Shown: positions 1 through 9,080 of the stretch, in pieces
Layout of the letters: every line of letters starts with the position of its first letter
How positions within the stretch are numbered: the stretch's first letter is position 1
Assembly: GCA_018262245.1 (NCBI GenBank)
Contig: JAGTRV010000006.1
Location: forward strand, 1 to 64,000
Direction: 5' to 3'
From: Pseudomonadota bacterium
GTDB taxonomy: Bacteria > Pseudomonadota > Gammaproteobacteria > Burkholderiales > Rhodocyclaceae
Length of the DNA: 64,000 bases
Translations under genes and position numbers: made by a program
The notes under the pieces: model-generated
What the model was told of the DNA's origin: nothing
Seen by the model: the letters and a program-made list of their open reading frames with translations, nothing else
Database searches by the model: none

Positions 1-2601
1 ATTGACCGCAGTATAGGTGCCGCTATGGCAGGTCGAACATTGCGCCGCCGTACCGCTGTGGTTCATCGCCGCCGGCTTGAACGCCACATAGTTGCCATGA
101 CAGCTGTCGCACTGCGCCGTCGTCGGAATATGCGAGGTCGGCTTGCCCAGTGCTGTCGATCCGTTGTGGCAGGTCGAACAGGAACCTGTCGCGGTCGCAC
201 TGTGTATGAATTTCGCCCCCGTCCAGGAGGTATAGCCCCCGGTATGACAGGTATCGCACTGCATGTTGGTCAGGACATGGGTCGTCGGCTTGGCCAAGGC
301 ATTGGCAAACAGGTAGCCCCCCCCGTGGCAGAGCGAGCAGTTACCCGGAGCGATCGGCCCCGTCGTACCGGTATGGCTCATCGTCGCCGGGCGGAAAGCA
401 TTGAAATTGCCGTGGCAGGTATCGCACTGCGCAGTCGTCGGGATGTGTGTCGTCGGCTTGCCCAAGGCCGTCGTGCCATTGTGGCAGGTCGAGCAGTTGC
501 CGGCGGCAGCGGGGCTGGCACTAGCATGGTTGAATACCTTGGTTGCCCAGCTGGCGGTCGAGGTGTGGCAGCTGTCGCACTGCGCCGTGGTGGAAACGTG
601 GCTGGCCGGCTTGATCTGCGCGTTAATCGCCACATACGCGCCACCATGACAGGTTGAGCAGGTTCCGGAATTAACCGTTGCCGCCGGCCCGGTCGTACCG
701 GTGTGATTCATCCGGGTTGGCGCAAAAGCGGTGAAATTGGTGTGGCACACGTCGCAGGCGGCGGTCGTCGGCAAGTGCGTTGCCGGCTTGCCGAGCGCAT
801 GGGTGCCATCGTGACAGCTGGTGGCGCAGGTGCCGCTACCGACCACCACGCCGGTATGCGAAAACGTCGTCGGTTTCCAGGCCGTCGTTCCGTGACAGGC
901 ATCGCAAGCCTGGGTGCCGGTTGGAATATGCGAAATCGGTCTGGCCTGCGCATTGACCGCCAGGTAGGCGCCACCATGGCAGGTAGCGCAGTTTCCGGCG
1001 GCGACCGGTCCGCTGGTACCCGCATGGCTCATGCTGGCCGGGGCGAATACCGAGAAACCAGTGTGGCAGGTCGAACATTGCGCCGTGGTCGGAATATGCG
1101 TTGTCGGCTTGGTCAGGGCATTGGCGTAAACATAAGCCCCACCGTGACACGAACGGCAATCCGTCAGGCCTGTGTGATCCATGGCCGCCGGACGGAATGA
1201 GGTGGTGTTCTTATGACAACTGGAGCATTGCGCCGTGGTCGGAATGTGGGTCGTCGGCATGCCCACGGCCGGGTTGTTGTTATGACAGCTCGAACAGTTG
1301 GTATCGGTGACCGCGTGATTCCAGGTCGCCGTCGCCCAGGTGCTGGTCGAACCGTGGCAGGTGTCGCACTGTGCGACGGTTGAACTGTGTGTAGCCGACT
1401 TGGTCTGGGCATTACTCGAAATGTACGTACCGCTGTGGCAAGTCGCGCAGTTTCCGGAGGCTGCCGGCCCCGTTGCGCCGGCGTGATTCATGCGCGCCGG
1501 GGCAAAAGCGCTAAAGCTGGTATGGCAGACGTCACACGAAGCGGTCGTTGGAATGTGAGCAGCGAATGCCTGCTTGCCCACCGCCGTGGTTCCATTGTGA
1601 CAGGTAGCGCAACGACCAGCCGCGGCCGGCGAGACGGTCGTGTGGTCAAACTTGGCGCCGAGCCAGGTAACGGTGGATTGATGGCAACCATCGCACTGGG
1701 CGCTCGTCGATACGTGAGTAGCCGGCTTGGCCAACGCGTTGACGGCGGTGTAACCGCCACTGTGGCAACTCGAACAGGCACCGCTTGTTCCCGAATGATC
1801 CATCCGCGCGCCAGCAAAGGACATGGTACTGGTATGACAGGTATCGCACTGCGCGGTGGTCGGAACATGACTCCTCGACTTGCCCACCGCACGCGAACCG
1901 TTGTGACAATCGGAACAGCGCCCGGTGACCGGCGGGCTTGCCACATGATCGAACACACTGGCAAACCAGGTGCTCGTTGAGGGGTGGCACTGGTCGCACT
2001 GTGCTGTCGTGGCGACGTGATTGGGCCCCTTGGTCTGCGCATTGGCAGAAACGAATGCCCCGTTGTGACACGAATTACACTGTCCGGCAGTACCGGCATG
2101 GTTCATGGCGGCGGGAGAAAACGCCGTCACGCTGGTGTGGCAACTGTTGCATGCCGCGTTGGTTGGCAGGTGAGTCACCGGCTTGGCGAGGCTGTTCGCC
2201 TCCGTGAAAATGCCGTTGTGGCAGCTGCTACAGGCGATCGTACTGACCACGTTATGGTCCATCCGCGCCGGCTGCCAGGCTATCGTGCCATGGCAGCTGT
2301 CGCAGGTCGCCGCAGCCGTCGGAATGTGCTTCAGCGACTTTCCTGGCGCACGCGTGCCGGCACCGGCATGACAAGTCGAACACACCTTCGGCGTTCCACG
2401 GAAAGTACCTGCGGTATGACACGACTCGCAGGGCACCATCTTGTGTGCGTTATCGAGAATGAAGCCCGTCTTCGCATGTTCGAAGACAAGACTCGGCACC
2501 GCCCCGCCCGATTCCGCCTGGCCAATAGCCTCACCCCACGCCCCCAACAGGAGCATGGCTAGCGGAACAAAAATCATCAGGAGGCGGCGCAGAAGATTCA
2601 T
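1..2601 (-). CDS. Giant multiheme c-type cytochrome, 3' truncated by window edge
   Basis: Reverse strand from ATG at 2601-2599 (MNLLRRLLMIFVPLAMLLLGAWGEAIGQAESGG..., signal-peptide-like). It stays open to position 1, so it is missing from the ORF track: any in-frame stop below about 2420 would have produced a listed ORF ending at 2601. I count about 31 in-frame CXXCH motifs plus one CX3CH, spaced roughly every 70-95 bp. Confidence 0.93.
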   Translation of the reverse strand, partial: MNLLRRLLMIFVPLAMLLLGAWGEAIGQAESGGAVPSLVFEHAKTGFILDNAHKMVPCESCHTAGTFRGTPKVCSTCHAGAGTRAPGKSLKHIPTAAATCDSCHGTIAWQPARMDHNVVSTIACSSCHNGIFTEANSLAKPVTHLPTNAACNSCHTSVTAFSPAAMNHAGTAGQCNSCHNGAFVSANAQTKGPNHVATTAQCDQCHPSTSTWFASVFDHVASPPVTGRCSDCHNGSRAVGKSRSHVPTTAQCDTCHTSTMSFAGARMDHSGTSGACSSCHSGGYTAVNALAKPATHVSTSAQCDGCHQSTVTWLGAKFDHTTVSPAAAGRCATCHNGTTAVGKQAFAAHIPTTASCDVCHTSFSAFAPARMNHAGATGPAASGNCATCHSGTYISSNAQTKSATHSSTVAQCDTCHGSTSTWATATWNHAVTDTNCSSCHNNNPAVGMPTTHIPTTAQCSSCHKNTTSFRPAAMDHTGLTDCRSCHGGAYVYANALTKPTTHIPTTAQCSTCHTGFSVFAPASMSHAGTSGPVAAGNCATCHGGAYLAVNAQARPISHIPTGTQACDACHGTTAWKPTTFSHTGVVVGSGTCATSCHDGTHALGKPATHLPTTAACDVCHTNFTAFAPTRMNHTGTTGPAATVNSGTCSTCHGGAYVAINAQIKPASHVSTTAQCDSCHTSTASWATKVFNHASASPAAAGNCSTCHNGTTALGKPTTHIPTTAQCDTCHGNFNAFRPATMSHTGTTGPIAPGNCSLCHGGGYLFANALAKPTTHVLTNMQCDTCHTGGYTSWTGAKFIHSATATGSCSTCHNGSTALGKPTSHIPTTAQCDSCHGNYVAFKPAAMNHSGTAAQCSTCHSGTYTAVN

Positions 2602-2683
2602 TCAATCACCTCTCAAGCCAGCGGAAACGAAAAAAACAGTCATCGTTAAATCCATGCAGCGGCATTGGCCACCCATTTAGCAA

Positions 2684-2720
2684 AATCAATTTTGTGGGAA
2701 ATTATCACACAAAATTGATT
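2684..2720 (-). terminator. Hairpin just downstream of the 24-heme cytochrome gene (possible terminator or processing signal)
   Basis: Perfect 13-bp inverted repeat AATCAATTTTGTG / CACAAAATTGATT with an 11-nt loop, directly after the stop of 2725..4560. AT-rich with no clear U tract. Confidence 0.5.
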
Positions 2721-2724
2721 CCAC

Positions 2725-4560
2725 CTATCGTTTGACATATTTCCAGTTCGACGAGACATGGCAGGTCTCGCACTGGATGCCGAAAGCGCCGTTATGAACG
2801 TCCTCGCGTCCATGACAACTGAAGCAGGACATCGAGGGCTTCACCGACTTCGTCTTCGACTCCCTGTGACAGTCCCTGCACTCGACCTTGGCATGCCCGC
2901 CATCGAGCTTGAAGCGCGTGATCGAATGGTCGAAATCCCAGGACTTCCAGGTGCCGGTGGTGTGACAGGTCTCGCATTCCCTGCCGTAGCCGCCCTTGTG
3001 CTTGTCGTCCTTTTCGTGACAGCCGTAGCAGGTCAGCGGCGCATCCCTGAACGCTGGCGTCAGGTGGCATTTCTTGCACTCGACCTTGGCATGGCTGGCG
3101 GTCAGCGGGAAACGTGACTTGTTGTGATCGAAAGGCACGTCCTTCCATTGCCGTTCGTCGTGGCAGCTCGCGCACTTTTCACCAAGCTGGCCTTTGTGCT
3201 TGTCGTCCTTCTTGTGACAGGCAATGCAGGTTTGCTCCAGCTTGAGCTTGCTGTAGATCGGCCCTTTTTCCGGCAGATGGCAGGCATCACACTTGGTTTC
3301 GCGGTGCTTGCCCTTGAGCAGATACTTGGTTTCCTTGTCGTGGTTGAAAATGCTGCTCTTCCACTCCTTGGCCGTGTGGCAGGTGCCGCACTTGTCCCCG
3401 TAGCGCCCCTTGTGCCCCTTTTCGTCATCGTTCTTGCGATGGCAGGCCACACACTCCATTTCCAGCTTCAACTTGGCATTGGGACCACTGACGCCGCCCT
3501 TGTGGCAGGTGTCGCACTTGGCGTCCTTGTGCTTGTCGCGGAGCGGAAACTTGGTGTCGTCGTGATCGAAGTTCGAGTTCTTCCAGCCACGCTCGTTGTG
3601 GCAGCTCTCGCACTTTTCGCCCAGATTGCCGCGGTGGCCTTTGTCCTGATCGTCCTTCTTGTGGCAGGCGATGCACTTGGTCGGCAGTTTCTGCTGCTGA
3701 TAGAGCAAACCCCTTTCCGGCAGGTGGCAGGTGTTGCACTTGGCCTGGCGATGCTTGCCCTTCAGGGCGTAATGGGTGTCGTGATCATGATCGAAATCGA
3801 TTTCCTTCCAGCCCTTGTCGTTGTGACAGGACTCGCACTTGGTGCCGTAACGGCCCTTGTGCCCTTTTTCCTGATCGATCTTCTTGTGGCAGCCGTTACA
3901 GGTTAGCGGCGTCTGCTGGTAAGTCTTGTCGGCGTGGCACTCCTTGCACTTGACGTCGGCATGCTTGCCACCGATCAGCGAGAACTTGGTTTTTTCGTGG
4001 TCGAAACGGGTTTCCGTCCACTTCTTCTCGTTATGGCAGGTCTCGCACTTGGTCCCGAGATGCCCTTTGTGCCCTTTTTCCTGGTCGTCCTTCTTGTGGC
4101 AGTCGTTGCACAACTTGGGCGCCTGGCGGTACTTCAGCTTGGCCTGGTGGCAACTCTCGCACTTGCTTTCCTTGTGCGCGCCGAGCAGCTTGAAATCGGT
4201 CCGGGCGTGATCGAATTTTTTCTTGTCGAGCGGCGCGATATTGGCATTCCGCCCCTTGTGGTCGGTATGGCAATTGCGGCAATTATTGTCGTCCAGACGG
4301 CCATGCAGGCGCGACTTGGTGCGAATGTCGGCCGCCACGTCCTTGTGGCAATCGAGGCAAAGCTTGGTCTGGGCCGCCTTGTCGAAACGCTGATGACATT
4401 GCTTGCACTCCTGCTCGTACTTGGCGTGGCCCGAAATAAGCTCACCGGGCATCAGGACCTTTTCGATCGTTTGTGCCGCAGCTGCACCGGCAAACACCAG
4501 TGCAGCGCAAAGAATCAGATACCTGATGAACTGATCAATACATGTGGACCGCAATGACAT
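2725..4560 (-). CDS. 24-heme c-type cytochrome (cytochrome c3/c7-like repeats)
   Basis: Start trimmed to MSLRSTCIDQFIRYLILCAALVFAGAAAAQT (signal peptide). The first 119 codons of the track ORF overlap the upstream gene. 24 CXXCH motifs in repeated modules such as HKGHLGTKCETCHNEKKW...FDHEKTKFSL..GKHADVKCKECH. Confidence 0.92.
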   Translation of the reverse strand: MSLRSTCIDQFIRYLILCAALVFAGAAAAQTIEKVLMPGELISGHAKYEQECKQCHQRFDKAAQTKLCLDCHKDVAADIRTKSRLHGRLDDNNCRNCHTDHKGRNANIAPLDKKKFDHARTDFKLLGAHKESKCESCHQAKLKYRQAPKLCNDCHKKDDQEKGHKGHLGTKCETCHNEKKWTETRFDHEKTKFSLIGGKHADVKCKECHADKTYQQTPLTCNGCHKKIDQEKGHKGRYGTKCESCHNDKGWKEIDFDHDHDTHYALKGKHRQAKCNTCHLPERGLLYQQQKLPTKCIACHKKDDQDKGHRGNLGEKCESCHNERGWKNSNFDHDDTKFPLRDKHKDAKCDTCHKGGVSGPNAKLKLEMECVACHRKNDDEKGHKGRYGDKCGTCHTAKEWKSSIFNHDKETKYLLKGKHRETKCDACHLPEKGPIYSKLKLEQTCIACHKKDDKHKGQLGEKCASCHDERQWKDVPFDHNKSRFPLTASHAKVECKKCHLTPAFRDAPLTCYGCHEKDDKHKGGYGRECETCHTTGTWKSWDFDHSITRFKLDGGHAKVECRDCHRESKTKSVKPSMSCFSCHGREDVHNGAFGIQCETCHVSSNWKYVKR

Positions 4561-5446
4561 GCACGACTCCACTGAAAACCAACAGGTAAAGAAAAGGAAC
4601 GTGGACGACGTGCCAATAGGAAAAGAGCTTTTCCCAAACGCTGAGTTGGGATGCCTTGACCACCGAATCGAGATAGCGGTCGATGCGTTCGCGCGCCGAC
4701 TGGTAGCTCGCCACGAAGGCCTGGCGATCCCCGCCCTGCTTGCGCCACTGGCGACGCAGAACGCTCTTCGCATCATCGCGAACGGTCCGCGCCAGGCGGC
4801 GACTCCGCCAGCGCAGGGTGATGAAGCGCCATGCCCGGGCGCCCAGACCACCTTGCTTGTCGAAGGCGGCATCCTGGAAGGCACGCAACCGTGGCTCGAT
4901 ATCGGGGCGCAAGGCAAAAATGCTGCCCATCGTGTCCGCGCTGGCCTTCAGGTCGGCCGAAACATCCGCCAGTGTCAAATGCTGGCCGTAAAGCCCGCGA
5001 TGGATATGGCGATAGATGAAGCGCCCGACCACCCCGCTCAAGGCGACCAGCAACATGGCGTACAGCGCCATGGCGCCATTCAGTGAACCGGTGCGAAAGG
5101 TCGAGTGAAACAAGACCAGCAATGGCCCCGTAATCCCGGCGATCATGTGAAACTTGAACCAGCCCTCCATGCTCCCCACGCGATCAAGCCAGGCAATACG
5201 CTTGCGCAAGGGATAAAGCAAAAGGCTCAGCATCAACAAACCGCCCACCAAACCGAGGTTATAGCCGAAGTCCGAACCGGCGTCGTAGAGCCCCCCGGTC
5301 CGAACCAGCCACGCCAGGAACAAAACCAACGCAACCAGCACAGAAATAGAACTCCGCCAGGCACCGCGAAATACCTTTTCGCTGGGGGTCTTGGCTTCAC
5401 CCTCCATCGAAATCACTGTCATCGGGCCAAGCGAACTTGCTGTCAT
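4535..5446 (-). CDS. Membrane b-type cytochrome-like / ferric-reductase-like protein
   Basis: 303 aa, several hydrophobic segments and paired His (KFHMIAG..LFHSTF, RHIHRG, YWHVVH..VVHVIAVH). Its 3' end overlaps the start of the 24-heme cytochrome gene. Confidence 0.7.
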   Translation of the reverse strand: MTASSLGPMTVISMEGEAKTPSEKVFRGAWRSSISVLVALVLFLAWLVRTGGLYDAGSDFGYNLGLVGGLLMLSLLLYPLRKRIAWLDRVGSMEGWFKFHMIAGITGPLLVLFHSTFRTGSLNGAMALYAMLLVALSGVVGRFIYRHIHRGLYGQHLTLADVSADLKASADTMGSIFALRPDIEPRLRAFQDAAFDKQGGLGARAWRFITLRWRSRRLARTVRDDAKSVLRRQWRKQGGDRQAFVASYQSARERIDRYLDSVVKASQLSVWEKLFSYWHVVHVPFLYLLVFSGVVHVIAVHMY

Positions 5447-5608
5447 AGACTCGTACTATCCGGCTCGCATGGAGCCAAGTTTTGGTATCCCGCTGAAAAC
5501 AAGAGTTCTTTCAGCAACGACGCTGCGCGGGGTAAAATTTCACACAGATCAAAGAATACCAAAAAAATAATTCATTCAGGTACACAACATCAAGGTGAGC
5601 AAGGCCAC

Positions 5609-6574
5609 ATGAGCGACAAATCGAAGCAACCCGATCGATCGCTGCACCGTCCCGAAACCAGAGGCGCCCTCGGCGCCTTGCTGGGCTTTTTCGTCATCGC
5701 CGGCGCCGAATGTCAGCGGCTATGGCCGACCGGAACCAGCCTGATCTACCTCGCCATCTGCGCTCCGCTGCTGGCGATCTGGACAGCGCATCTGACCGGC
5801 TGGAAAGCGGCGCGCAACATGGCCGGAATGGCAATCGACCTGTCGATCTACACCCTCCTTGTCGCCAGCCTCGGGGCGCAATTCGGCTTCAGTCCGAACC
5901 CGAGTGGCACCCTGGCCTCGACGCTCCTCTTCTGGTCACCACTCATTGCGGCTTGGTGGGCCTGGCGATACCGCGCTTTCTCGATCAAGCTCTCGCTCAT
6001 ACTGGGGGTGTTCTTCGTCGTGCTGACCTGGCAGTTCGCAGATCAGCACCAACGTGTCCACGAGCACCTGATTCTCGCCTTGTGCCTGGTTTTCCTGATT
6101 CGCAAAATTGCCCGCCCGGCACCGAGCCCAAACTGGAGCTTTGATGCCCAGACCGGGCTCCCCTCACCGGAATGCTTCGAGGCGGAACTTGCCCACGTCG
6201 CAGCCATTTCCGACCGTTATCAGTTTCCGATGAGTCTGATCGGATGTCGTCTTCCGGCGGGTATTGGTGAGCAGATCACTGAACAGGCCGGTCGTTACGC
6301 AGTCGCCATCAGCGACCGCCTGCGCACGTCGGACACCGCCTGCCGATGGGACGAAACGACCTTCATGCTTCTGCTGCCGAACACCACGGAAATCCAGGCC
6401 GAGGCGGTCGCCCGGAGCATAATGGCGGCCACCGGAACGCCAAATATTGGAGAAGGCGCCCCTCTGGCTCCGGTCATCAGCATCATCCAGCACGCCGGCG
6501 GCGAAGATCCGATGAGCACGCTGACCGCACTTGAGCGCAAGCTATCGACCTTATCGGCATCATGTCCGACCTGA
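5609..6574 (+). CDS. Membrane protein with degenerate GGDEF-like domain
   Basis: Start trimmed to MSDKSKQPDRSLHRPE. N-terminal hydrophobic helices, then DAQTGLPSPECFEAEL... with RWDET at the GGDEF signature position. Confidence 0.65.
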   Translation: MSDKSKQPDRSLHRPETRGALGALLGFFVIAGAECQRLWPTGTSLIYLAICAPLLAIWTAHLTGWKAARNMAGMAIDLSIYTLLVASLGAQFGFSPNPSGTLASTLLFWSPLIAAWWAWRYRAFSIKLSLILGVFFVVLTWQFADQHQRVHEHLILALCLVFLIRKIARPAPSPNWSFDAQTGLPSPECFEAELAHVAAISDRYQFPMSLIGCRLPAGIGEQITEQAGRYAVAISDRLRTSDTACRWDETTFMLLLPNTTEIQAEAVARSIMAATGTPNIGEGAPLAPVISIIQHAGGEDPMSTLTALERKLSTLSASCPT

Positions 6575-7857
6575 TTTTTTACCTCGTCCCCGTCTTGTTG
6601 ATCCTGATTCCAGGCGTACTGCATGTCCGCGCCAAACAAAAGGATTCCGAAGTCCATCACGCCGTCCTCAAGGAAGCACAGGACTCCGGGCTGACCGAAC
6701 CGCCATCGCTCCACCCGGTGGTGGACCTCTCGATCTGCATGGGCTCCGGTGCCTGCGCTCGCGCCTGCCCCGAAAAAGCGCTGGGCGTCATCAAGGGAAA
6801 AGGCGTCCTGATCAATCCGTCGCATTGCATTGGCCATGGCGCCTGCGCCCCGGCCTGCCCGGTCGGTGCGATCAAACTGGTTTTCGGCACAGCCAAGCGC
6901 GGCATGGATATTCCGCAGGTCAATCCCGAATTCGAAACGAACGTTCCGGGCATTTTCATCGCAGGTGAACTGGGTGGCATGGGCCTAATCCGCAACGCCA
7001 TCCGCCAGGGAACCCAGGCCATCCGGACCATCGTGACCCGGCCGCGCAACCAGGCCGACTACGATGTACTTATCGTCGGCGCCGGTCCGGCCGGCATCGC
7101 CGCCTCGCTGGCAGCCAAGGAAGCCGGGCTGAAATACATCACCGTCGAGCAGGAGGATTCCCTGGGCGGAACGACCTATCACTATCCACGCAACAAACTG
7201 GTCATGACCGCCCCGATGAATCTGCCACTGATCGGCGAAATCAAGGTTCGCGAGATCAGCAAGGAAGAGCTGATGGAAATCTGGACCGGCGTTCTCGATA
7301 AAGCCACCCCCAATATCCGGTTCAGCGAGCGCATGGAGCAAATTACGCCGGAGGCAGAACGTTTTAGCGTGCGCACCAATAAAGCCACCTACAGCACGGC
7401 CAGCATTCTTCTCGCCATGGGCCGACGCGGCACGCCGCGCAAACTCGGCGCCAGGGGCGAGGAACACCCCAAGGTGGTCTATCGGCTGATCGAGTCGGAG
7501 CAGTATCGCGGCAAACACATTCTGGTGGTCGGCGGAGGCGACAGTGCGCTGGAAGCGGCGCTCGACATCAGCAACGAACCGGGCACGACCGTCACGCTGA
7601 GCTATCGCGGCAAGGCTTTCGATCGCGTCAAGCCGAAGAACCGCACGCGACTGGCCGAAGCCATTGCGGACGGACGCATCGAGCAGATCCTGGAGAGCAC
7701 GGTAGAGGAAATCCACCCTGAATCCGTCACCCTCAAGCTTGGGGAGACAACGATCGAGCGTCGCAACGAAGGGATCATCGTCTGCGCAGGCGGCGAACTG
7801 CCGACGCCGATGCTGAAGAAAATCGGCATCCAGGTCGATACGCGCCACGGCGAGTAA
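6562..7857 (+). CDS. 2x[4Fe-4S] ferredoxin-domain FAD/NAD(P)-binding oxidoreductase
   Basis: CMGSGACARACP and CIGHGACAPACP ferredoxin motifs, then VLIVGAGPAGIAASLAA and VVGGGDSALEAAL dinucleotide-binding motifs. Confidence 0.85.
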   Translation: MSDLIFYLVPVLLILIPGVLHVRAKQKDSEVHHAVLKEAQDSGLTEPPSLHPVVDLSICMGSGACARACPEKALGVIKGKGVLINPSHCIGHGACAPACPVGAIKLVFGTAKRGMDIPQVNPEFETNVPGIFIAGELGGMGLIRNAIRQGTQAIRTIVTRPRNQADYDVLIVGAGPAGIAASLAAKEAGLKYITVEQEDSLGGTTYHYPRNKLVMTAPMNLPLIGEIKVREISKEELMEIWTGVLDKATPNIRFSERMEQITPEAERFSVRTNKATYSTASILLAMGRRGTPRKLGARGEEHPKVVYRLIESEQYRGKHILVVGGGDSALEAALDISNEPGTTVTLSYRGKAFDRVKPKNRTRLAEAIADGRIEQILESTVEEIHPESVTLKLGETTIERRNEGIIVCAGGELPTPMLKKIGIQVDTRHGE

Positions 7858-7983
7858 TCACCCCTTCAAAAAACCTGGCACGCGCTCGCTTCTATTTACC
7901 TCGGCCCCAATAAGAGGGAAAATATTCCACGGACAATCCAAAGCCCTCATGGACCGCCAGCCGAAGCCGAGGAGCAGGAGAAA

Positions 7984-8238
7984 ATGGCAACCACCGCTGT
8001 ACTGCCTCCCTTTCCGGAGGACTGGATGCAAACCTTGGCCGAGAAGCAAAGGCAAGGGCGTAGAATACTGCCTGAATGCCAACCGCCATATCTGACCATG
8101 GATGGACCGATTCTGGTTGATCGACGTTCTCACCAGGACCGGCGCAAGCAGTCTGCCCCCGCCCCTTCTGCCAGCACGAACCTTCCGGACGATTCGGTGT
8201 CTCCTCTAGCCATTGTCCACACAAGCATATCCCGATGA
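7984..8238 (+). CDS. Small hypothetical protein, 84 aa
   Basis: Strong RBS-like AGGAG upstream (gaggagcaggagaaaATG). Its stop overlaps the next start. Confidence 0.5.
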   Translation: MATTAVLPPFPEDWMQTLAEKQRQGRRILPECQPPYLTMDGPILVDRRSHQDRRKQSAPAPSASTNLPDDSVSPLAIVHTSISR

Positions 8239-9080
8239 CTGAATCACCGTTGCGATCGGTATTACTCTCAGCAATGCACCGCGTGCTGGCACCGGTTGTG
8301 CGCGTCATGCTGGCGCATGAAATCACACTGCCGATGGCCATCGAACTGTTGAAGCGCGTTTTCGTCGAAGTGGCCGAACGTGACTTCAAACTCGACAACA
8401 AGGCATCAACCGACAGCCGGATCAACCTGATTACCGGTGTGCACCGCAAAGACGTGAAACGCTTGCGTGAACTGCCGGGTCTCGAAGCCAACCTGCCGCC
8501 AAAAGTATCACTCAGTTCGCAAATCGTTGCCGCCTGGCTGACCGGCCGGCAATGGGTCGATGCCGACAACCAGCCACGACCGCTCTCCCGACTCGGCGGA
8601 AACCATGGCACAGCCTCTTTCGAAGCGCTCGTTGCCAGCATCAGCCAGGACATTCGCCCGCGATCGGTGCTCGATGAATGGCTGCGCCTCGGGGTCGTCA
8701 CCATCAACGAAGCGGATGAGGTCGTGCTCGTCAGCAACGCCTTCATTCCCAAAGACGGCCTGAAAGAAAAACTGGCCTACTACGGCCACAACCTTGGCGA
8801 CCATGCTGCCGCTGCGGCGGATAACGTACTCGCTCAAAACAGCCCATGGTTCGAACGCAGCGTGCACCACGATGGCCTGAGCGAGGAACAGGTCGAGCGA
8901 CTCCGCGGTCGCGCCTCGGAACTCGGCATGCAGGTCCTTACCACCCTCCATACGATGGCCGAGCAGGATCATGCGCTTGACGAAAACAAAGCGCCAGGCA
9001 GCACGGGACAATCCAAACGATTCACTTGTGGTGTCTATTTTTACAGCACCGACGACCAAAACGTAACGCCTGAAAAATGA
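8235..9080 (+). CDS. DUF6502-like protein
   Basis: 281 aa, MTESPLRSVLLSAMHRVLAPVVRVMLAHEITLPMAIELLKRVFVEVA. Overlapping starts and stops with both neighbours suggest an operon. Confidence 0.7.
   Translation: MTESPLRSVLLSAMHRVLAPVVRVMLAHEITLPMAIELLKRVFVEVAERDFKLDNKASTDSRINLITGVHRKDVKRLRELPGLEANLPPKVSLSSQIVAAWLTGRQWVDADNQPRPLSRLGGNHGTASFEALVASISQDIRPRSVLDEWLRLGVVTINEADEVVLVSNAFIPKDGLKEKLAYYGHNLGDHAAAAADNVLAQNSPWFERSVHHDGLSEEQVERLRGRASELGMQVLTTLHTMAEQDHALDENKAPGSTGQSKRFTCGVYFYSTDDQNVTPEK

Noticed and set aside
25-657. + strand ORFs in the first 2.5 kb (e.g. 210 aa, 165 aa, 197 aa)
   Set aside because: They are antisense to the continuous multiheme cytochrome frame and show only reverse-complement heme-codon patterns.
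1-2430. Regularly spaced similar short sequences (TGTGGCAGGTCGAACA-like) suggesting a CRISPR-like array
   Set aside because: The periodicity comes from CXXCH heme-binding codons in one continuous reading frame. Repeats are degenerate and spacers are coding.
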